A stretch of DNA of 8,850 nucleotides, from assembly GCA_964605715.1 (NCBI GenBank), contig CAZSDV010000070.1, positions 1-8,850 of the forward strand, given 5' to 3'. Both the position numbers and the translations under genes were made by a program. The stretch's first letter is position 1; every line of letters starts with the position of its first letter. The DNA comes from JAPUME01 sp964605715. GTDB taxonomy: Bacteria > Acidobacteriota > Terriglobia > UBA7540 > JAPUME01. Shown here piece by piece: positions 1-6,226 of this stretch. The notes under the pieces were generated by a model. That model was not told where the DNA came from. It saw only the letters and a program-made list of their open reading frames with translations, and did no database searches.

Positions 1-79
1 TGACTAATCTACTAGCCTACCTTAAGGATACACGTTAACAGTAGCGGAGATGGGAAGCTGGTTGTTGGCCATGGTGACA

Positions 80-1300
80 TTACCTGAATTCCAAAATGGT
101 ATTTGGTTTTACGGTTACAAACATCCGGTCCTCAGTACGGTGGAGGTATTGAGTATCCCATCGGTCAGTGATTTTCTCGTTATTTTCTTTTAAGACATTT
201 CCGTTTGAACTAACTTTTTCTATTCCAGATACTAAAAATTCAAGTGTGATGCTATTTGGGTATACCTTTGGATCAAATTCGTTATAGACGACGAAGCGGG
301 CCTTTGCGTTTCCGGGGCTTAGTGGCCAAACCTTTGTCTCCTGGACAACCTTTTTGAAGGTGTACAGTGGCCCCATAGGTACGTACCATATGTTTGACCG
401 CCTGCTGATATAATCAAGATGCTGTTCGTAAAACTTATCTGTACCGTAATCGAGCCAGGCAGGGTGGGAGACAAAATGGTATATCCCCCCATACCTATAA
501 ACTTCGTCAAATTTTGCGTTGAGTTCCTCTATATTAGTTCTTCCTGTCTTTGCAATCCCACCTCTTTTCTGCACAACTTGAGTATAAGCAGCCTTGTATG
601 GATTTTGGGCATAAGTTTGGAGGTCAGGGACATTATGATTTCCATCTGCTTCTCCGGGGTAGATGCGGGCAGCAAAATATCCTGCCCGTGCGAGTTTGCG
701 TTGTACGAAATCGAATCCAACGCAATTTCCGCATGGGTAAACCCATGACCAGACATGGGACTGGTCTGTATTATTGAGAATATCATCCCGTGAACCGTTG
801 ATCTCGTATTCGGTATAAGCGCGGAAGCAAAAAAGATAAGTGTCAGGCCACTGGCACTGATGGCGTCGAGAGTGAGAGCCAATTTCATGTCCATTCCTGG
901 TTGCGCGGTCAAGCCGAGACCAGAGGTGATGGGTTGGTATTTTTTCGGTATTGACGGCGACCGTTGCCTTAATTCCATATTTATCCAGAACATCGATGCA
1001 GGTGGCGACAAAGCGGTTCGTATCGTCAATGGTATGAGTGACGACAGCGTGTGTATTGTTTAGGTAGCGGGTTTTACGGAGAAAGAGAACTCGGGCTTCG
1101 GAAGGGTTTTTCCGAAGTTCTTCAGCACCTATTCCTAATCGATCTAGCGGATCTCCTTCAAGTAGCCCGATTGGCCCTGGTCGCTTAGTGTAGCTTTTGA
1201 AGTCATTCCATTGGATATGCGTGTCCCGGTAATATTGAAATCCTACCCCCAAGATGGTTACCAAAAACAGAAAACTCGAGATGCGAATAACTTTTTTCAT
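80..1300 (-). CDS. Membrane-anchored polysaccharide deacetylase (NodB-like) family protein
   Basis: The 406-residue product probably removes acyl groups from a cell-surface or extracellular polysaccharide; the substrate is unknown. Residues 1-23 form one hydrophobic segment after MKK, read as a signal anchor or uncleaved signal peptide, so the enzyme should face the cell exterior or periplasm. NodB-like motifs follow in order: D92-D93 in THTIDD (catalytic base and metal ligand), H143 and H147 in GSHSRRH (metal-binding HxxxH), the motif-3 region around YPCGNC (188-193), and late histidines H275 and H279. From about residue 330 the chain looks like a beta-rich C-terminal domain. An ATG exists 33 bases upstream (1333), but the ATG at 1300 is preferred: GGAGG lies 9 bases before it (1310-1314) and it begins exactly at the anchor. 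The gene starts 81 bases after hemY with no clear terminator between, so readthrough from the heme genes is possible. Family is fairly sure; the function is not. Confidence 0.8.
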   Translation of the reverse strand: MKKVIRISSFLFLVTILGVGFQYYRDTHIQWNDFKSYTKRPGPIGLLEGDPLDRLGIGAEELRKNPSEARVLFLRKTRYLNNTHAVVTHTIDDTNRFVATCIDVLDKYGIKATVAVNTEKIPTHHLWSRLDRATRNGHEIGSHSRRHQCQWPDTYLFCFRAYTEYEINGSRDDILNNTDQSHVWSWVYPCGNCVGFDFVQRKLARAGYFAARIYPGEADGNHNVPDLQTYAQNPYKAAYTQVVQKRGGIAKTGRTNIEELNAKFDEVYRYGGIYHFVSHPAWLDYGTDKFYEQHLDYISRRSNIWYVPMGPLYTFKKVVQETKVWPLSPGNAKARFVVYNEFDPKVYPNSITLEFLVSGIEKVSSNGNVLKENNEKITDRWDTQYLHRTEDRMFVTVKPNTILEFR

Positions 1301-1309
1301 GCAAACTTT

Positions 1310-1314
1310 CCTCC
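1310..1314 (-). promoter_or_regulatory. Shine-Dalgarno site fixing the deacetylase start
   Basis: On the minus strand GGAGG is followed by nine bases and then the ATG at 1300. It is the strongest ribosome-binding site in the window and decides between the ATG at 1300 and the in-frame ATG at 1333. The heme genes have weak sites by comparison, which suggests this gene is translated independently. Confidence 0.75.
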
Positions 1315-1381
1315 ACTGGTACGTATAAAGCAAACCACAAAAAGCTGCGTCGGGTCAATTTCCCTGCTAGGCATTTCGGGT

Positions 1382-2836
1382 TTAGTTGGGATAGAGTTGT
1401 TTGAATAGAGTTTCTGTCGCTTGTTGTGCGCTGTGAATACAGTCTGGCACTCCGATCCCATGGTAGGCGTTTCCAGCCAAGGCAAGGCCCTTTGTTTTCT
1501 TAATAAGTTTCTCAATCCGAGCTACGCGGTTCAGATGACCAACCATATAGAGAGGCATTGCGTTGAAGTAGCGTCGGATCGAAACCGTCGAAGGTGCTGC
1601 CTGGATACCGAGACGCACGCGCAGGTCCTCACGGATGGCCCATTCCATCTGTTTATCACTTAGCTTGACGATTTCAGGCTGAAGTGCACCACCGAGAAAG
1701 GCACGCAGGACTATTTTTCCTTTGGGTGCACGTCCCGCAAATTTCACGCTACTAAATGTGCAGGCCAGAATTGAACAGTTTTCGCTCGGCGGGACCACAA
1801 ATCCAAATCCGTTTAGCCGATGAGGAATATCTTTCTGTTCATATATAAAATTGGCGGTCGCTGTTGATTTGTGGGGAATCGCTAAAAGCTCTGCTGAAAG
1901 CTCAGGAAGCGTTGGTCCCAAAATTTTTGCTGCTTGGTGGGCCGGCACGGCCAGACAAACCGCATCAGCTTTCACTGTGACAGGCTTTTTGTAACCATAC
2001 CTAATAACCCATGTATTTTTTGCAGAATCTAATTGAAGTGATTGAACCGGGGCATTAAGAACGATGTTTTCCGGAGAAAGTTTTTCCCGAAGTGCTTCGA
2101 CCAATACTTGCATGCCTTTTTTAGGGGTTACGAAGAGATCATAACGTGCACCCTTCAGCGCCTCTGATTGGCTGAACTCTTTTGCCTGTTGTTGCTTGCG
2201 GGTCCTGAGGGCACGGATTAGGCTCCCATACTCCCTTTCCATTTGACGGAACTGCGGCATGGTGGCTAGCAGACTTAGTTTGCGAACGTCAGCTGTATAA
2301 ATACCTCCCACCATAGGTTGTGCTATTCGGTCTACTGCTTCACGGCCAAAACGCCGCTTGACAAAAGCTCCCATGGATTCATCTTCCTCAATTTTTTTGG
2401 CGGGAATCAAACATTCAAGTCCCATGCGAAATTTCCCCTTCCAACTGAACACGGGCGAGGTTAAGAAGGGCCACATGCGGGAGGGGGAGATCAGGTAAAA
2501 TCCTTCAGGGATAGGATGAAGCCTTCCTTTCAGTGCAATGAAAGTCTTTCGGTGCGAAGGATTGGTTTGGATGAGCTTGTCTTCCAAGCCAAGGATCTTG
2601 GCCAATTCAAGGGCCCAAGGTTTTTCGGTGATGAAGGAATCTGGGCCCGATTCAAGCAGGAAGTCCCCTTTTGCTTCTGTTTGGATGACTCCGCCTACAC
2701 GGTTCATAGCTTCCAGCAATTGCAAGTTGAGGTTTAGCGAGCGTTTCCTTGCGGCCTCTTTGAGTTTATAGGCAGCAGTCAGGCCTGTGATGCCGCCTCC
2801 GATAATGATGATTTTAGGGCTCTTGCCCGCATTCAT
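1382..2836 (-). CDS. hemY: Oxygen-dependent protoporphyrinogen/coproporphyrinogen oxidase (HemY/CgoX family)
   Basis: This FAD enzyme oxidises a porphyrinogen by six electrons to the porphyrin, using oxygen, late in heme synthesis. The 484 residues are the usual family length. The N-terminus carries the dinucleotide-binding loop GGGITG (13-18), the acidic strand end LLEA (E42 binds the ribose) and RVGG (46-49). ESGPDSF (62-68) is a typical family block, as is GGIYTADVRKLS (177-188). The C-terminal FAD-binding segment is GLALAGNAYHGIGVPDC (450-466). The start ATG overlaps the hemH stop as ATGA; an AGGA lies 12 bases upstream, rather far, so translational coupling is likely. Sequence alone does not tell me whether the substrate is protoporphyrinogen IX (PPOX) or coproporphyrinogen III (CgoX). 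The lack of a hemN or hemF neighbour and the E-H-Y order keep the second option open. Confidence 0.93.
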   Translation of the reverse strand: MNAGKSPKIIIIGGGITGLTAAYKLKEAARKRSLNLNLQLLEAMNRVGGVIQTEAKGDFLLESGPDSFITEKPWALELAKILGLEDKLIQTNPSHRKTFIALKGRLHPIPEGFYLISPSRMWPFLTSPVFSWKGKFRMGLECLIPAKKIEEDESMGAFVKRRFGREAVDRIAQPMVGGIYTADVRKLSLLATMPQFRQMEREYGSLIRALRTRKQQQAKEFSQSEALKGARYDLFVTPKKGMQVLVEALREKLSPENIVLNAPVQSLQLDSAKNTWVIRYGYKKPVTVKADAVCLAVPAHQAAKILGPTLPELSAELLAIPHKSTATANFIYEQKDIPHRLNGFGFVVPPSENCSILACTFSSVKFAGRAPKGKIVLRAFLGGALQPEIVKLSDKQMEWAIREDLRVRLGIQAAPSTVSIRRYFNAMPLYMVGHLNRVARIEKLIKKTKGLALAGNAYHGIGVPDCIHSAQQATETLFKQLYPN

Positions 2837-3798
2837 GGTGTGGGGGTTTCCTGTCTTTGTCCAGCTGACCTCTTTTTCTCGATTAGATGGGCCACCATTT
2901 TTATAAATGCTGGGTGATCGCCAACTGTGGGAGCGCGAAGGAATCTGATTCCTGCCTCGCGTGCCGTGGAACGAGCTTCCGTGTCAAGGTCAAAGAGCAC
3001 CTCCACGTGATCACAAAGAAAGCCAATTGGCATTAGAATGATACGTTTAAATCCATTTTTCATTTTCTTTCTGATTACCTCATTGATGTCAGGACCAAGC
3101 CATGGGTCACGTGGATTCCCGCTTCTGCTCTGGAAGGCCACCGACCAGTTCGACATCTTCAGTATTGAAGCTACACCATAGCTTGAAGCATAAATTTCCT
3201 CTACATAGGAGCATTGGGATGCCATTGATTCAGGTAGGGAGTGTGCAGTGAAGATTAGTGCAGTCTGTTTACAGTTTACATTGAAATCACTTTCCAGCCC
3301 ATCTTGTTCTAGGGTTTCCTGAATGCGGTGCGCCACAGCCTGAAGGAACTGAGGATGATCGTGCCATTGGTCGAGATAACAAACTTCTGGTGACCTAGAA
3401 CCCGCTTCCTTTCTTGCTGCTTCTATTTCCTTCTGATAGCGTTCCCAACTGACTTCTGAGCGGTGCGGAGCAAGAATAAAACCTACAGCTTGCCTTTTTC
3501 CGTCGTTAATCATGCGACGGATTGTGTCTCTGTAATAAGGATTCCAGTTTCGCATTCCGACGTAGACGGGGAGAGGGGTGCCAGTGCGCTTCAATTCATC
3601 TTCCAGCATTTTCGCTTGCCGAAATGTATGTTCGTTATAAGGTGACCGGCCACCAATCAGCTCATACTGTTTCACAACCTGATCGTAGCGTGTGCGAGGG
3701 ACTGGTTTGCCACGCAGCACATTGTCCAAAAATGGGCGAACCTCTTCCTTTTTTTCTGGCCCACCAAATCCGATCATCAGGATGCTGTCGAAGTGCAT
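2833..3798 (-). CDS. hemH: Ferrochelatase (protoporphyrin or coproporphyrin type)
   Basis: The enzyme inserts ferrous iron into a porphyrin. The 321-residue product is close to the length of the short bacterial form. The active-site histidine lies in TAHSLPES (H186), and the second conserved block PIGFLCDHVEVLFDLD (257-272) supplies H264 and E266, the metal-path glutamate region. The N-terminus FGGPE...RPFLDNVLRG (11-30) and the block NPRDPWLGPD (228-237) are strongly family-typical. This N-terminus recalls actinobacterial enzymes, which act on coproporphyrin, more than the E. coli form; this is from memory, not from an alignment. I see no [2Fe-2S] cysteine cluster at the C-terminus. The gene starts 20 bases after the hemDE stop without an obvious Shine-Dalgarno site, and its TGA overlaps the hemY ATG by four bases. 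Confidence 0.94.
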   Translation of the reverse strand: MHFDSILMIGFGGPEKKEEVRPFLDNVLRGKPVPRTRYDQVVKQYELIGGRSPYNEHTFRQAKMLEDELKRTGTPLPVYVGMRNWNPYYRDTIRRMINDGKRQAVGFILAPHRSEVSWERYQKEIEAARKEAGSRSPEVCYLDQWHDHPQFLQAVAHRIQETLEQDGLESDFNVNCKQTALIFTAHSLPESMASQCSYVEEIYASSYGVASILKMSNWSVAFQSRSGNPRDPWLGPDINEVIRKKMKNGFKRIILMPIGFLCDHVEVLFDLDTEARSTAREAGIRFLRAPTVGDHPAFIKMVAHLIEKKRSAGQRQETPTP

Positions 3799-3818
3799 AA
3801 GCTTTGGGTTGCTGTTTT

Positions 3819-5783
3819 TTATCTTTTTTGACTGCTCAACTCGTGCACAAATTCAATTAGGCGTATTACGTTATCAACCGGAGTTTGGGGAAGGATGCCG
3901 TGGCCAAGGTTGAATATGTGTCCTGCCCTGCCCGCCGCTTTGTTTAGGATCTCTTGTGTTCTTTTCTTGATGTAGGAGGGTTCAGCAAACAACACCAACG
4001 GGTCAAGATTTCCTTGAACTGCTATATCATCTCCAAGCCGAGCCCACGCCCTATCCAGTTCGACACGAAAGTCAAGGCCGATGATCTCGCCTCCAGCTTC
4101 CCGCATGTCTTCGAGTAGGTGTGAGGTGCCAGTTCCGAAGTTTATTATAGGTGTGCCAGGCGTGATTCCTTGGATGAGTGAGCGAGTGTGAGGTAGAACG
4201 AAACTTCGGTAATCAGCTTGGCTGAGGCAACTGATCCAGGTATCGAAGATCTGTATAGCCTGAACTCCAGCGGCGATCTGCGCGTTTGCGTATTTAATTA
4301 GGCTCCGACTTAAATGTTCCATTAAGGCATGCCATGCGCCGGGGTCACGGTACATGAGGGTTTTGGTATGAGCGTAGTTCTTTGATGCTCCCCCTTCAAT
4401 GATATAGGACGCTAAGGTAAATGGCGCGCCTGCGAAACCGAGCAGAGGAAGATTGGAAGGGAGCTCCGAACGGGTTAACCGGATGGCATCATAGAGATAA
4501 TGAAGAGAATCTTCAGGTTCTACTTCGCGCATGCGCTCTATATCAATCGAGTTCCTGAGTACAGGGCGAACTATGGGACCTTCCCCTGTGTCGTAGGCAA
4601 GGTCATAGCCGAGAGGTTCCACGATCAACAAGAGGTCGGCGAAGATGATTGCAGCATCGGCTCCTATTTTTTTTGCAGCTGTGACAGTGACCTCTGAGAC
4701 TAAGTCTGGGGATTTACAGAGTTCAAGAAAGGGAACCTTAGCTCGAAGTTCACGATATTCCTTCATGTAGCGCCCTGCCTGGCGCATCAGCCAGACTGGA
4801 GTAGTGTCTACTGGCTCACGGCGACAAGCTTTCATGAAGCCTGAATTAGCCAGTGCATCTCGGCCAAAATCTACTTTTATATCTTGGTTCCGCTCCTTTA
4901 CTGTAACTATTGGGCTTGAATGGCTATTTTTTTCCTCAAGTAAATCCCGTACTCTTTTGGCACACTCCTGAACGAGGATACCCATTTTTGGATGATCAGG
5001 TTCTATATCTACCTGTAGTCCCTTGGACCGTAATACCTCGCTACAGGTTGGTCCAACCGAACAAACCACACAGCTTTTGAGAGCCCTAGAGAGCGAACCT
5101 AACATCCCATATTTTGAGGCGACCTTAAGCAGGTGATCTGCTTGACCGGCATTGGTGAAGAGGACGATTCGAGTGCGATTTTCAGAAATGGCCTTAATCG
5201 CTTTGCGAAGAGGCTCAATATCTTCCGGCAGTGCCCAGCGGTACACAGGCACACGCATTACCGTGGCCCCTCGCTCCGATAGTTCTCGGAGGAAAGCTTT
5301 ATTGGAGATACCGTATTCCTGAACGGCTACCTTGCTGCCTTGGAGTGTGAATCCGCGCGGATTCTCGTCCAGCTCCTGGAGAATTTCCCTCCATGTATTT
5401 GGCTCAGGAACGGTTATGGTGACGGGAATCTGGTATTCGCGAAGAACTTTAAGGGGTTTTGGGCCACGTACAACAACCGTAATTTCGGAAAGTGCTGACC
5501 TAATTTTTTGTGGAGAAAAACGAGTTTCGAGAGTTTCAAGAAGAGTTCTTGCGCCAACCCCTGTCATGAAGATCGTGCAGTCAATGTTTCCCGAAAAAAG
5601 TTTTTCGGCAAACTGAAGGGCCACGGAGTTTTCCTCTAGGGTAATTTCCTGCATGGCAGGCGCGACTACAGGAATCCCGCCATGGCGGGATATTAGCGAA
5701 GCCATTTCGGTGGCCCGACGGCTTTCGAAAGTAATTACCTCAAGACCTTTAAGCCCTTGGGTTTTGGCTGTCATACGACCCAT
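3819..5783 (-). CDS. hemDE: Fused uroporphyrinogen-III synthase / uroporphyrinogen decarboxylase (HemD-HemE)
   Basis: One 654-residue chain carries two consecutive heme-pathway steps. Residues 1 to about 285 look like HemD, which cyclises hydroxymethylbilane to uroporphyrinogen III: LKGLEVITFESRRA near the start, IFMTGVGAR (71-79), VLFTNAGQADHLL (207-219) and SVGPTCSEVL...PDHPKMGILV (242-271). A polar linker (about 285-305) leads to HemE, which decarboxylates uroporphyrinogen III to coproporphyrinogen III. HemE hallmarks are PVWLMRQAGRYMKEYRELR (329-347, substrate-binding R334 and R338), FADLLL with D383, GAPFTLASYIIEGG with Y460, QIFDTW (511-516) and NLGHGILPQTP with H628. The HemE part has full usual length. 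Two starts, 5783 and 5774, are possible and neither has a clear Shine-Dalgarno site. An internal ATG at 4835 (M317) could make HemE alone but has only a weak CAGG before it. The HemD assignment is weaker because that family diverges widely. Confidence 0.92.
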   Translation of the reverse strand: MGRMTAKTQGLKGLEVITFESRRATEMASLISRHGGIPVVAPAMQEITLEENSVALQFAEKLFSGNIDCTIFMTGVGARTLLETLETRFSPQKIRSALSEITVVVRGPKPLKVLREYQIPVTITVPEPNTWREILQELDENPRGFTLQGSKVAVQEYGISNKAFLRELSERGATVMRVPVYRWALPEDIEPLRKAIKAISENRTRIVLFTNAGQADHLLKVASKYGMLGSLSRALKSCVVCSVGPTCSEVLRSKGLQVDIEPDHPKMGILVQECAKRVRDLLEEKNSHSSPIVTVKERNQDIKVDFGRDALANSGFMKACRREPVDTTPVWLMRQAGRYMKEYRELRAKVPFLELCKSPDLVSEVTVTAAKKIGADAAIIFADLLLIVEPLGYDLAYDTGEGPIVRPVLRNSIDIERMREVEPEDSLHYLYDAIRLTRSELPSNLPLLGFAGAPFTLASYIIEGGASKNYAHTKTLMYRDPGAWHALMEHLSRSLIKYANAQIAAGVQAIQIFDTWISCLSQADYRSFVLPHTRSLIQGITPGTPIINFGTGTSHLLEDMREAGGEIIGLDFRVELDRAWARLGDDIAVQGNLDPLVLFAEPSYIKKRTQEILNKAAGRAGHIFNLGHGILPQTPVDNVIRLIEFVHELSSQKR

Positions 5784-5794
5784 GTCACGGTGAC
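5784..5794. repeat. Small inverted repeat touching the hemDE start codon
   Basis: The 11 bases GTCACGGTGAC are a perfect 5-1-5 inverted repeat that ends at the base next to the hemDE ATG. It occupies the place where a ribosome-binding site would be expected. It could be an operator half-site pair, or a small RNA stem that affects initiation, or chance. Confidence 0.3.
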
Positions 5795-5806
5795 CGTAAT
5801 TAACTT

Positions 5807-5844
5807 AAACTCTTGCCACCAGGGAAGCAGTAGGGCAGGAGTTT
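5807..5844 (-). promoter_or_regulatory. Stem-loop in the hemDE 5' leader
   Basis: Arms 5807-5817 and 5834-5844 pair over 10 of 11 positions (one C/A mismatch in the RNA) around a 16-base loop. The stem lies 23 bases upstream of the hemDE ATG and has no U tract after it, so it is not a terminator. It could influence translation initiation or mRNA stability. No protein or ligand can be named. Confidence 0.4.
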
Positions 5845-5851
5845 GCGTTGA

Positions 5852-5870
5852 GACTGAATATTTACCAGTC
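5852..5870 (-). repeat. Short inverted repeat in the hemDE leader
   Basis: GACTG (5852-5856) and CAGTC (5866-5870) are perfect complementary arms with a 9-base A+T-rich loop. It sits between the intrinsic terminator and the larger stem-loop, in the part of the leader that would be transcribed only after readthrough or from a promoter I cannot see. A five-base stem can occur by chance. Confidence 0.25.
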
Positions 5871-5896
5871 AGCTACAGCATCCTTGGCAGAAGTCT

Positions 5897-5927
5897 AAAA
5901 AAGCCCGCTGGCTGTGTCCAGCGGGCT
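5897..5927 (-). terminator. Strong intrinsic (Rho-independent) terminator
   Basis: Arms 5902-5911 and 5918-5927 (AGCCCGCTGG and CCAGCGGGCT) pair perfectly over 10 bp around a 6-base loop. On the minus strand the stem runs straight into six T residues. There is no T run on the other side, so it works only for leftward transcription. It lies 330 bases after the permease stop and 113 bases before hemDE. It can end the candidate small RNA that starts near 6005, the sugar-transport transcript, or both, and would attenuate any hem transcript begun at the promoter at 6013-6041. Confidence 0.88.
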
Positions 5928-6005
5928 GGTGGATATCACGGGGCGAAGATTTAAGGAGCTTGCGAAGTACCCTTGTGGCATCCCGTAGAGTCTCACCGCA
6001 ACAAC
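5897..6005 (-). ncRNA. Candidate small structured RNA or attenuator leader, family unknown
   Basis: A promoter at 6013-6041 and the terminator at 5897-5927 bound a transcript of about 110 nt. Before the terminator it can fold as one arm. An outer stem pairs GGTG (5994-5997) with CACC (5928-5931), which abuts the terminator. A middle stem pairs ACGGG (5982-5986) with CCCGT (5938-5942). An apical hairpin pairs AAGG with CCTT (5971-5974 and 5953-5956), topped by CTT/AAG with a CGC loop. No open reading frame of note fits. I looked for the SRP RNA core (GGTCAGG, GGAAGC), the tmRNA and RNase P signatures and known riboswitch cores and found none. It is also shorter than 6S RNA. It may be a free-standing small RNA or the leader of the hem cluster. 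I found no convincing antiterminator, only a possible 4-bp GCGG/CCGC pairing, so a switch is less well supported than a plain small RNA. Confidence 0.5.
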
Positions 6006-6012
6006 ACACCAG

Positions 6013-6041
6013 AATCTACCCTATCCGCCCTTAACCGTCAA
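6013..6041 (-). promoter_or_regulatory. Sigma70-type promoter upstream of the candidate RNA and hem genes
   Basis: On the minus strand a -35 box TTGACG (6041-6036) and a -10 box TAGATT (6018-6013) are separated by exactly 17 bases. Transcription would start near 6007-6005. A run of seven G residues directly precedes the -35 box. It is the best promoter seen in the spacer, and no comparable one was found between the terminator and hemDE, so it may also feed the heme genes by readthrough. Confidence 0.65.
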
Positions 6042-6055
6042 CCCCCCCGACCCTT

Positions 6056-6067
6056 AGACTTAAGTCT
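6056..6067. promoter_or_regulatory. 12-bp perfect palindrome, possible operator
   Basis: AGACTTAAGTCT is its own reverse complement. It ends 14 bases upstream of the -35 box of the promoter at 6013-6041, a position suited to an activator or a repressor dimer. No known regulator consensus is recognised. Confidence 0.4.
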
Positions 6068-6226
6068 TTTGAAAAGAAGTGAATACCTAAATTATCAAAT
6101 CCAGTGCAAGGACAGGGATAGCTCTTGAGAGCTCTTCATGTTCGGGTTGGAAATAGAAGCGAATCGCAAATCTGGTGAAATCAAGCTGGGGCAAGTATTA
6201 AATTTTGGATATAAAATATACCTGGG
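6068..6226. other. A+T-rich spacer after the permease gene, no gene seen
   Basis: These 159 bases complete the 443-base non-coding gap. No convincing reading frame, tRNA or intrinsic terminator was seen. The only structure is a short palindrome AGCTCT-TG-AGAGCT at 6120-6133 with no T run after it on either strand. The sugar-transport transcript may therefore run on to the terminator at 5897-5927. Confidence 0.5.

Noticed and set aside
22..72. 16-codon frame on the minus strand (ATG at 72, TAA at 22) after the deacetylase gene
   Set aside because: It is too short, has no ribosome-binding site, and matches nothing recognisable; the product MANNQLPISATVNVYP is probably chance.
529..1029. 166-codon open frame on the minus strand within the deacetylase gene
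   Set aside because: It lies in another frame of a gene with clear family motifs and its product shows no domain or membrane pattern.
1324..1358. Possible promoter before the deacetylase (TTGACC at 1353-1358 with an A+T-rich TTTATA further on)
   Set aside because: The spacing between the two boxes is about 23-24 bases, too long for a sigma70 promoter, and no better -10 box fits.
5897..6005. Identification of the candidate RNA as 6S RNA
   Set aside because: A segment near AAGCTCCTTAAA recalls the 3' half of E. coli 6S RNA, but the transcript is only ~110 nt and lacks the large central bubble with long flanking stems.
6120..6133. AGCTCT-TG-AGAGCT palindrome as terminator of the sugar-transport operon
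   Set aside because: The loop is only two bases, the stem is short and there is no T run on either side, so it does not qualify as an intrinsic terminator.
5784..6226. CRISPR array, tRNA or insertion sequence in the long spacer
   Set aside because: No regularly spaced repeats, cloverleaf or terminal inverted repeats with target duplication were seen.
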